Positions 48,348 through 57,950 of a stretch of 64,000 nucleotides of DNA are shown piece by piece. The notes beneath the pieces were generated by a model, which was given only the letters and a program-made list of their open reading frames with translations, searched no databases and was not told the DNA's origin. The DNA is from Beaufortia kweichowensis (lineage: Eukaryota > Chordata > Actinopteri > Cypriniformes > Gastromyzontidae). Where the stretch lies: positions 12,768,664 to 12,832,663 of the forward strand of contig CM032817.1 of the NCBI GenBank assembly GCA_019155185.1. Reading direction: 5' to 3'. Numbering within the stretch: the first letter of the stretch is position 1; each line of letters starts with the position of its first letter. Both the position numbers and the translations under genes were made by a program.

Positions 48348-50025
48348 AAAGACCAATATACTCTCGTCTGGATGATGAGCAACGCCGGTGGGATTAGACT
48401 TCATGAAGAGACTAAGGAAGTCCAAAGGTTTGATCAGAGTTGGAGGTTCCTGTATGAGTCCGTCCAAACTATCCTATCGGTTTAGACACCTAAAAGTCAG
48501 TCTGTTGAATTGACGACACTTCTTTGCTTGATATCTGCGGTTTGCATATGCCTTTTCCCCAACATTTTTAACCTTGAATTTCATAAGGAGTTTGTTATAA
48601 CTTCTCAAGATGGAGGTGCTGAAAAAAACAGGAAAGTCTGACTAGATCCATTTCTGAATGGATTGTTTACTGGTAACCAGAAAGATTTAACTTTACTTTA
48701 CAGGGTGGATCTTTCTCACTTTATTTTATATTTCATTCATTGTAATTCATTGCAGCTTATAACACAGCCATTACACAGCCCATGGGTTTAAATCAGGTTT
48801 CTGTTTGTAAATAATGCAGTTTGGATTTGCACCATGAAACTTGAAGGAATTTGTTAGTGTAATGTTAGGTACCAGAAGCATTTATAAAGGCAAGCTTTAA
48901 ATGAATGTACTGTTAAACAGTTAACTCGTTTTAATTTGTACTATTTTAGAATATGACAGAGCCCCAATGCGAGCATCCCAATCTCTCAAGACAGCCTCGA
49001 TCTCATGACGTCAGGCTTCTTGTTTTAAAATGTTGACATTAACAGACTTGGTGTATATCTTTGTGTTCTTTTCCTTTGAGCACTTTCTCAAATGTCTGTT
49101 TTTCTGTAGTACCAGTGGTTCAAACTATTATGTAGCACATTTTAATTATTAAATCAGGTTTGGTCAGTTAAAGGTCTTTTTTAAATAAGCACAGGTAATT
49201 TCCTTTATTTATACTAGTTTAAATCGGCTGGTCTAAAGAGATCATCAAAACCACCATGTAAATATATACTTCTCTCAGAGACAAACCGTTTAAAGAATTA
49301 CAGCTGTACTGAATACTGTCATTTCACTTGAAATGTCCCTTTCTTTGAGGTTACAAGCTGTTGGCACATCACTGAGTTTCTGACTACTAGGTTTGTCATC
49401 ATTTAAAAATACTGTATAAAACAATGTTGAGTAACCCGTGTTGATTCTGTTTTTGTGTTTGCAAATGTCTGCCAATGGTATTTTACACAAAAAGTCAAAT
49501 ATCATTTGTAAACCTAGAAGGTTGTGTTACGTGTTATATACAGTAGAAGTGTTATATGAGCCATTTTATTTCATGCCAAGATTTATCCTAACTGAAATGA
49601 TCACCCAGTTGAATGCCAATCATCACGCAGCACTGGATGACAGTTTCATAAGGCTCATTTTATATAGAATGGCCGCTCCATTATCACCTGAATACCTGAC
49701 TTTGAAAGGTGTGCCATGGACCATTGCAACTATGCCAAACAAATGCATTAAGAATATTTCATTGTCAACATGAAGGAACATTAGGAATCATACAGAAAGA
49801 CACAAATATTATAAAACAACTATGAATTTATTCATTAAACAAAAGAACACAAACTGCATTGAATCTGTCAATACACACTCCTGAAAGTCTGAAGGTTTTT
49901 GATTGAAGATTCTAATATGTACATTAACATTAAAACAACTTTCAAAGATTTAATCCCATTCTGTTAAACCCCCAAAAAACTAATTTCTAATTTCCCTCTG
50001 GTGCCTTTTGAAGCCGAGCTAACTT
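48348..50025. other. intergenic/3'UTR region between convergent senp5 and ncbp2
   Basis: The senp5 3'UTR starts here; an ATTAAA near 49148 is a possible poly(A) signal. The remaining DNA shows short non-coding open frames only. ncbp2 transcription from the other strand probably ends in this region. Confidence 0.4.
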
Positions 50026-50129
50026 CCAGAGAGCTCTGTGACTGTTTGATCCAAGACAAATCCACATAAAAAGACCAATCGTGTCTGGATAATGAGCAAC
50101 GCCGGCGGCATTAGACTTCATGAAGAGAC
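50026..50129 (+). pseudogene. duplicate of the senp5 terminal exon/3'UTR
   Basis: The stretch GATCCAAGACAAATCCACAT and onward to TTAGACTTCATGAAGAGAC matches 48291-48412 at high identity, including the last senp5 codons and stop. It lacks a 15-bp piece present in the functional copy. It lies 34 bp past the ncbp2 stop codon, antisense to ncbp2. Confidence 0.85.
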
Positions 50130-50163
50130 ATGTGAAAAGGCAAAGACAGAGCACAGAAATGGT

Positions 50164-53100
50164 TCATGATTTCTGCACAAGTTTCCCATAACCCCCTCTG
50201 GCGGGGTCATAGTCCTGCCTGTATTCATCTCTGACCTGGAAACACAGAGATGAGGCTTGTAAGAACCGCTGGAGCTGGTAATATTACACAAACATACATT
50301 GTGCAACTTTTTTTATGCATGTACTTAAACTACAGGAAGCAATGTCTTAGATAAATGAAACGTTAGTAAATAAATATGTCATGGTTTAAAATAACATTGA
50401 ACAATTTCCCTGTGCACTCACTTGTCCCCCTGATTTCCCCCGGCCATACTGTCTGCCTTCTTTAAAGCCGGCATCCCAGTCCGTTCTGATGATCCGGTCA
50501 TCCAGCCTGCTGCCATTAATGAATCTAATGGCATGCTCAGCATCAGCACGAGTGTAATATCTTTATACTGCAGTTAAGAAATCTTATTTTACATCATTCT
50601 CACTACAGCAGCTGTAGCTTAAACATGGTATTTGTAGTAAAGCTATGAGAATACAAATGCACAAAAAACATGGTTACTACACTTTTACTATAATGAAACC
50701 ATGGTTCGTTTTCATAAGGGTAGAACCTAAAAAATGGACTCATAATGCTTGGAAGAGAATTTGACTTTCTTTTCTTGGAATCCAAAGGATACTCGACAAA
50801 GCAGAAGCCACAGGCAGTCTTTTTGATTTTATCCAAGCCAATGATGATCTTCTTAACATCTCCGCTCTTGGAGAAGAGCTCGTGCACTTGCTCCTCTGTG
50901 GTGTAGAAGGACAGATTGCCCACATAAAGTGTACAGCTCTGTCTCAACAGCTTCTCCTGCTCATAGCGGTTACCCTGAACACACAAGATCAGAACACCAA
51001 ATAAAGAGGAGTAAAACAGTGAACACGCACAATTAAAACACAAATTCACATTAAAGGGATAATTCTTCCAAAAATGAAAATTCTTTTATAATTTACTTAA
51101 CTTTATGCCATTCAAAATGTGAATGATTGTCTATCTTAGGCACAAAAGATTTATTATAGAACGATTGTTACCAAACAATATTGGATATTGGACAATATTG
51201 GCATAAATGCACTCTTGCAAGCTTTATTTTCTACCTGTGGAAGAGTTCTGCACACTTGCATCACACATGTGTGTGAGTTCTGTGTGGCCATCTAGCCCTC
51301 GCCCACATGATGTCATCGTCCATTGCTATGCTTTACTATAGACATCGTCCGACGCCAATTTGGTAGACATTGCCCAATCACAATAGTGCAACGACATGCG
51401 CGTCTATAAAATGGAATTCCTGCCAAATTTAAATAAAGCATTTTTTACAAAGATTTTTATTAGTGTTCATGCAATAACATTTGGCTTTGAAAATGAAAAT
51501 AAAAACTAAAAGAAAATTAAATGAAAAGCAAACTTTACATTTCAATTTGAATTGTGAACACTAATAAAAATCTTTGTAAAAAGTATATTTGCGGGTTCTT
51601 TTTCACATTTGCCTTTTTATTTTAATATTGGCAGTCTTGCCTCCAGATGTCAGTGAAAATGAAATGTCAAATCACGAATTCCACATTATGTTTCAATTTG
51701 ACAGGGTTACTGTTAAAATAAAAATGAAATGATTTCATTTTAATTTCCATTTTGGCATACATTTACATCACAGTTTTCTATAATAAAATCTGGTTTTAAT
51801 TTTCATTACTTAATTCACTTATTTAAATTTGGCAGGAATTCCATTCTATACGTGTCGAGTATAAACACCTCGTCCGATTGGGCAGAAGCACGCGCAGTCC
51901 GCGCTACGGAGCCTGGCGCGCATGTGAAACATGTCGAAGTCTGTTTCCCCTATGTTCCCCTTACATTACTGTTCATCTTAATCCTAATCCAAACACCTAA
52001 CCCTATACACTACACTAACCCCATACACTACACTAACCCCATACACTAACCCCATACACCAGGGGTGGGCAACTCGCGGCCCGCATTATCCTTAAATATG
52101 GCCCGCAGGACCGTATCCGTATGATCGCTGAAAAATGAAAAGACTGCTGTTAATTCTCCAACCAGGAGCGCTTGTTTCTGCTGGTCACTATGGTAATTAA
52201 CTATAGTAGGAGATGCGGTACATTTAAGAGAGGGTAGTTTTAGAATGTTCTCTTGGCTACTAATAAAAACAGGGTGTTTGTACCTGGTTGAAATGCATAA
52301 ATTTGTTTTCATTTAAAAAGTTGGCTATTTGAATGAGCATAATTGCACAAGTTTTATATTTAAACTCGTTGCATTCATTGTATATTGAGTTCCCTCAATA
52401 AAAAGTAAATTGTAAAACGTGTCTCTAGATTAATACAGTAGCTAATCTGGCCCCCTGGTATGAAGGAGAAAAATTGCTGGCCCTCATCATTATGAAAGTT
52501 GCCCATCCCTGCTATACACTAACCCTAACCGCAAGTGTAATGAGCACGCGACCGCGCTCTCGCTGCACGCTGTTCGCGAGGAGAAACACACTTCAACACA
52601 TCGGCGCACAATGGAAAAAAGCGCAGCGGAATGAAAAACGAGTTCTCTCTCTATGATGGCCGGTGTAAAACAGTCACTGAGCCATATCATACTGTGCAGC
52701 AATTAGGGAATGTTCTAGTCAAGTCAGTTTTATTGTCACATCACAGCAGCACATGTGCCTTAGAGTGAAATTCTTGGGAGCGTGCTCCAGAAAATTGCAG
52801 AAACAGTTAACATATAACCATACAGACTTCAACAGGTAAAAATGTGCAATATGCACATTTGCAGAAAATTGCAGAAACAGTTAACATATAACCATACAGA
52901 CTTCAACAGGTAAAAATGTGCAATATGCACATACATATAGTCAGTACACCCAGTGTACTATTAGACATACTTACAGTTAGTACTACAAACTACACATTAT
53001 ACTCAGCATTCTATATAGAAATGAAAACGGGTCGCACCACAACAAAATGTCTAACTTGCACAAATACTACCAAATATATTTTGAGTTCGCACTGGTTAAA

Positions 53101-53354
53101 TTTCAGGAGCATATGCGACCAAAATGTTCGCCATTTCGAGCCCTATATAATGGTATTGCTGCATATATTCTAATGTGTTCAACGAATTCTAGTGGATTTG
53201 AATGAGTGAAGCATTACTCAGAAAAACACATGAGTAAGATTTATCCAAACAAAGTTTATTTAGTATTTAACTGGCTTACCTTGAAATGCTGGTCTCTGTA
53301 TTGGCTTATTTCAACATAAGAATCACTGAAAAGGGCGTTTAATTTAACAGACAT
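50164..53354 (-). CDS. ncbp2: nuclear cap-binding protein subunit 2 (CBP20)
   Basis: Binds the m7G cap of nuclear RNAs as a heterodimer with NCBP1 and acts in splicing, export and surveillance. Four minus-strand exons: 53354-53280, 50974-50793, 50560-50422 and 50235-50164, giving 155 residues (human has 156). ATG at 53354-53352. Seen in the protein: SQYRDQHFKGNRYEQEKLL, RNP2 LYVGNLSFYT, RNP1 within KKTACGFCFVEYYT, and the C-terminal tail INGSRLDDRIIRTDWDAGF with Arg/Gly-rich end. The cap-stacking tyrosines correspond to Tyr19 and Tyr42. The third exon acceptor follows ATAAAG, which restores the expected VEYYTRADAE. Intron 1 (50975-53279) is swollen by repeats. Converges on senp5, as in mammals. 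Confidence 0.95.
51360..51897. repeat. long inverted repeat in ncbp2 intron 1
   Basis: The left arm TGGAATTCCTGCCAAATTTA at about 51412 pairs with TAAATTTGGCAGGAATTCCA at about 51825. Outer flanks (TTGCCCAATC and GATTGGGCAG) also pair. Inner arms around AAAGATTTTTATTAGTGTTC are likewise inverted. No coding content. Confidence 0.65.
51955..52059 (+). repeat. CACTAACCCCATA minisatellite, telomere-like
   Basis: Imperfect repeats of CACTACACTAACCCCATA. The array resumes as CTATACACTAACCCTAACC after the inserted element that ends at 52511. Confidence 0.7.
52060..52511. mobile_element. non-autonomous hAT-like element with 8-bp target duplication
   Basis: Starts CAGGGGTGGGCAACT and ends AGTTGCCCATCCCTG. 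The flanks CCATACAC (52052-52059) and CTATACAC (52512-52519) match at 7 of 8 bases. It is inserted in the minisatellite. No transposase. Confidence 0.75.
52791..52938 (+). repeat. two-copy tandem repeat, 74-bp unit
   Basis: The block GCAGAAACAGTTAACATATA and its continuation to AATATGCACAT occurs at 52797 and again at 52871, nearly identical. Confidence 0.9.
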
Positions 53355-53724
53355 AATGAGATGAATAAAACCAACAAATAAAGGGAGAACCTAGACAACC
53401 TCCGAGTTTCTCAAAACACCGTATACTGACAAAAGCACATATGCATTTCCTCTGCTTCTTCTTCTTGTAATGTTTAAGGCGCTTGGCGTCCAGTTTATTG
53501 GTGCATTACCGCCACCTTCTGCTTTGGAGTGCGGATCAAATAACGGATTCCAATATCGCACACTAATGCGGTGTAGTTTCTGTTTTATTCAACAGTTTGT
53601 ACAAACAACATGACAAAAATAGAAGTCAGGTCTCTGTGGAACCGCGACAGGCGTTTTCAACCAGGGGCGGACTGGCCTGCCGGCTGCCGCTGTGCAGTCG
53701 ATCAGGCCAATAGGATCTGGCTGC

Positions 53725-53812
53725 AAATAAGATGCACTCTTAGCCGCGCATGCGCACTAAGACAAGATGCAGTCTCAGCCGCGCATGCGCACTAAGACAA
53801 GATACACTGCCG
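53725..53812 (+). repeat. tandem 38-bp repeat with NRF1-like palindrome
   Basis: Two units of about 38 bp, each with AGCCGCGCATGCGCACTAAG. An inverted single copy lies near 56690 at the other end of the hAT-like element. The core GCGCATGCGC matches the NRF1 consensus. Confidence 0.75.
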
Positions 53813-53837
53813 CCCATATTTATGTATATATACACAC

Positions 53838-54435
53838 ATACTACCGCTCAAAAGTTTGTGATCAGTAAGATTTTCTTTTATTTGATTTAAATTTTTATGC
53901 TTATCAAGGCTGAATTTATTTGATGAAAAGTACAGATGCCAAAAATACAGTATTGTGAAATATTATTGTAATTCAAAAATAAGTTTTGTATTGTAATATA
54001 TTTTTAAAAATGTATTTATTTGTCATGCAAAGCTGAATTTTCATACTCCAGTGTTCAGTGTCACATGATCTGTCAGAAATCATTCTAATACGCTGATTAA
54101 TCATCAATGTTGGAAACAACGTAATTCTTTTTATAGCCTGTTATAAATTTATTCTAAAATAAAAAAAATGCATAAAAAGAACAGAATGTATTCATATTAA
54201 ATTCTTAAACGTCTAGAAAAATGTCTTTACTTACACATTTTAGCAAATGAGCACATACCCTGAATACAAATATTACTTTTTCAACAAAAAAAAAATATTA
54301 TACTAAACCTTTGAAGTGTAGTTGAAAGTATTAAAATAGAAAACTGATATTTTAAATTGCAGTAATATTTCACAATTTTTAGAATTTTTTGATCAAATAA
54401 ATATAACCTTCATGAGCATAAGAAACTTTTAAAAC
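53838..54435. repeat. copy of the CAAAAGTTTG palindromic element
   Basis: Begins CTACCGCTCAAAAGTTTG and ends CATGAGCATAAGAAACTTT. Shares inner motifs (GAATTTTCATACTCCAG) with 8.8-10.1 kb. Confidence 0.6.
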
Positions 54436-54439
54436 ATTA

Positions 54440-54880
54440 AAAAACGAAAATGTGGCAGACTGGATTGCGTTAGGGAGATTATTCCACAAGCCGGGAACAG
54501 AGAAGGAGAAAGAGCGAGAGAGAGATTTAGCGCCTTTCTGTGATGGTACCACCAGTCGACGTTCATTCGTTGAGCGTAGGGTTCTGGATGGGTTGTATGT
54601 ACAGTATATAGAAGTGAGTTAAAGTATGAGGGTGCAGAGTTTGTGATGGTTTTAAATGGCAGCGTGCTCTGTGAGATATGGCCTGATCTTCCTGATGTTG
54701 TAAAGTGCATATCTACAAGACCGTGATATCCTTGAGATGTGTTCGGTAAAGGACAGCTGGTCGTTGAAGATTACACCAAGGTTTCTTACGGATTTAGACG
54801 GTGTAATGGTTGTGTTGCCAATTTGAATTGTGAGGTTGTGTTGCATTGCCGGTGTGGCCGGAGATTTATACATAACTTGA
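54440..54880 (-). mobile_element. LINE ORF2 fragment (L2/CR1-like), minus strand
   Basis: The upper part encodes KSVRNLGVIFNDQLSFTEHI and CRYALYNIRKIRPYL, and the lower part encodes a typical LWNNLP ending in a different frame. It is a short broken piece of the region after the reverse transcriptase. Confidence 0.7.
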
Positions 54881-55858
54881 AATCTGAGGGTGCAAAAACA
54901 ATCAAAATATTGAGAAAATCACCTTTAAAGATGTCCAAATTAACTTTATAATGAATTAAATCATAGCTTAACAAGTCAGTCACATTGCTACTGCTACAGT
55001 CACATTCAATGTTAATATTCAATGTTAATATACTTCCAAAAACACCAGAGAGAGAAAAAAAACAGCAGTTGGTGGTTGTTGAGTTTTGTAAATTATTATA
55101 CTTAGCATTGTAAAAAATAAAATATATAGAAAAACATTCCATGAAAAAAAGAAATGGACAATTTTTTTTAATCTTGTGTGTGACAAAAGATTGGTGCGAG
55201 GTGCATGTTGTCCACCACATTCTCTACAAATGTATGCATGTCCTGCATAAAATGTAAAGACAAACATCAGTGGCTCTACAAGATCGTCCTCTATACGCTA
55301 TACGCTCTGCACTGCAGTACTGTTCCAAGGCCTCAGTGGCTTATTCATCCTCCTCGCACAGTATACGAGGAAGCTGAACTGAGCCAAGAAGATTACCAGA
55401 GTTCTCCAAGCACCACTAACTGGCAATCTTAAAATTCGTCATGATACGCACCTAAGAAAAAACAATGCAAGAGAGGATAATTAAAAATATGCTGAACAAT
55501 AATGGCTGCAACCCCTCTAAATAAAACCTACTTTTCGTGGAGCCACCTGCTTCTCCGGTGCAGACTCAGGAGTGAAACCATTCCTTTCATCTTTCTAAAA
55601 AAAAACATGAAGATTGAATGTGAACCAGTTATCTTTACTACCTTTTTAAAAAGTAACATACTTTTTCTGAGGAGCTGGTACAAAGAAAAATGTACGAGTT
55701 ACCTGTACGTGAAAAGGCTTTTCCTGATAGTGGAAAAAATACAGCAAAAGATTTGATTTGAAGAACCATTTAACAACATTAAGATGACTTGTTATTCCAT
55801 CTTTATTTTAAATAATTTTAAGTAACACCCCGTCTAAACAACAATTATAAAGAGTAGG

Positions 55859-56292
55859 TGTCACGATGTCACCTGTCTTCTTGTGTTTAAACTTCACTTC
55901 CCATGTCACCCTGCACCTCCGCACACCTGTTGTTCATTGTCATCATCATCTACACCAGCACCTGTCTGCAATAATCCGGACTCTTTATATACTGTGTGTT
56001 TTGTTCAGTTCACTGTCCAGTCTACACTATTGTTACCCGGACTCCCTTACCTGTGTTAGCGATCGTCTCCCATTGGATTTATCCTCGTCAAGTCTTCAGT
56101 GTTCTTCCTTCGTCGTCTTCTCGTCTTCTGTGTTCCCCAAGTTCATCTGCACTCCAACCCCAAGTTCATCTGCACTCCAAAGGACAGTATTAGTTTAACT
56201 TACTTACCCTTTTGTTTACCCTTCTGCTTATCTGTTCCATTAAAGATACCTTTCTGTTGATCCACTGACTCCGTCCCTTCTGTTCCATAACA
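55859..56292 (+). mobile_element. solo LTR of a gypsy-type element
   Basis: Starts TGTCACGATGTCACC and ends GTTCCATAACA. The 5-bp duplication GTAGG is at 55854-55858 and 56293-56297. A TATA-like TTTATATACT and an ATTAAAG signal are in the order expected for the plus strand. No internal region remains, which suggests LTR-LTR recombination. Confidence 0.8.
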
Positions 56293-56297
56293 GTAGG

Positions 56298-57522
56298 TCA
56301 CCTGCAAACTTCTCTGTCACTTTTCAAAACAACAGACCCAAACAAGAGCCAGTAAAACAGTACATTTTTTCAACGCCTAAACAAAATTTAGATCTTCACT
56401 AATTTACTGGATGAAGAAATGATACCCGATAGCACGACGGGATACATCAGATAAATATCAGGACAGTTTCGATAACATTATCTTATAGATTAAACAACAC
56501 TTTTACATCTAGCTAATCTTGTATGAATGAGGTAAATATAACGTACTTGCATCAATTATTTAATGGTCGTTGACTCCTCTAAACACGTGCATACCGTCAA
56601 CACCTGTGCATGTGGGATATACCAGATAAATATCATAAATAACATGTATCTGCGTGTCCACGAGCTGCTGGGAACGCGTGTCTTACTGCGCATGCGCGGC
56701 TGAGAGTGCATCTTGTCTGCAGCCAGACCCTTCTCAATCAGGCTGACATGCTGGTATGCAACTGCGAATTAATTGACGGACTTATGAATCTACGAATCAG
56801 GCGATCGCGGAGTGAAAATGACACCCCCACATGACCCAACATCAGCGAAGCACTGCCTAATTGGCTATATCCAGAGGCAGGCTTTATCATAGAAAGTCGT
56901 GCAAAAAATGGAGTGTAAACGCAAAGGAGAAAGGAGTAAACGCAAAAATCTATTCTAAAAAATTATTACAAATATATATAATGATATAAGTTTTAAAAGA
57001 GCATTTTAATGACAAACTAGCACACTGTTTTACATATGGGAATACAATATTTTTTTAGTGCCAAATTTGCAACAGAAGTGTCCTGGGGTGGAGTCAAATT
57101 CCAGGCCTGATTTACTGTCCCAGTCCGCCACTGTTTTCAACCATACAGTCTAAAAAGAAATTTTACAGCAGAATAAACAGAATGACAAGCAGGGAAATAT
57201 AAAAGCTAATTTAATAACTAATATCTAATATCAGCAGTCTCCTAGTGAGCACTCCAACACGGAGCCCAAACTCCATTAATGAATGTGTATATATATATAT
57301 ATATATGGAGAAAAAAACCTTGGGAGAACCCAGACTCACTTGGAGGGTCATTTCTCCTCTGACGCGTCACAGCTGCAGTCAGTAATTTGATAAAAATTAT
57401 TTGATTTAAAGTCGTGTACTAAATTTGCTGGAGTTTGAAGCAGTGTAGGTCTGAGTTTTGAGTTGATCTGGATTATTAGTTGTGATTGAATTTAACCATG
57501 TGTTTGTGTGTATGATAAACTA
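56298..57522. other. hAT-like element right part and LINE-like 3' sequence
   Basis: Up to 57133 is the right part of the hAT-like element. From about 57245 to 57400 there is a (AT)n tract (57285-57306) and CCTTGGGAGAACCCAGACTC, a sequence common in fish repeats. No gene. Confidence 0.45.
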
Positions 57523-57527
57523 GGTAG

Positions 57528-57950
57528 TGTTATCGTGCGTCAGACAAGGCAGAACACTCGAATTCAGATTCAAATCTTTTACTGAACTTCAGTGGAGATA
57601 CAGGAACTGATACAGACCTCACTTCAGAGGGGGAATCACATGCAGATAGACTATGCACGGCAGATTGACAGAGTATTCACAAAAACCAAGCAGGATAACC
57701 ACACGTTCAATAAACAACATCAACACCAGACAAAGAACTGAACAAAAGACAGGGTTTAAATAATACCAGTAATAAGTCCAACATAATGACAAAACAGACG
57801 GTGCAGATCAGAGGGGTTGAGTGCGAGTGATCATTGGCAGGTGAGCGGGGTGCAATGGAATGTGGGAAATGAAGGTCTTAATAGTCCGGGGATGAAGAGC
57901 GGGTGACGTGATGAAAAGAATCCGATGCTGAAGGCATTGACTCCGTAACA
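57528..57950 (-). repeat. 3' LTR of the gypsy element
   Basis: 423 bp. Differs from the other LTR by roughly a dozen substitutions and a 3-bp length change near 57585. Confidence 0.9.

Larger units (their letters stand above)
53662..57133. mobile_element. hAT-like element, 3472 bp, perfect 8-bp target duplication
   Basis: Terminal repeats CAGGGGCGGACTGG and CCAGTCCGCCACTG. TTTTCAAC occurs immediately outside both ends (53654-53661 and 57134-57141). The subterminal sequence with GCGCATGCGC and GATGCACTCT is also inverted between the ends. No intact hAT transposase is seen; the interior holds later insertions (MITE, LINE piece, solo LTR). It sits just upstream of ncbp2. Confidence 0.8.
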
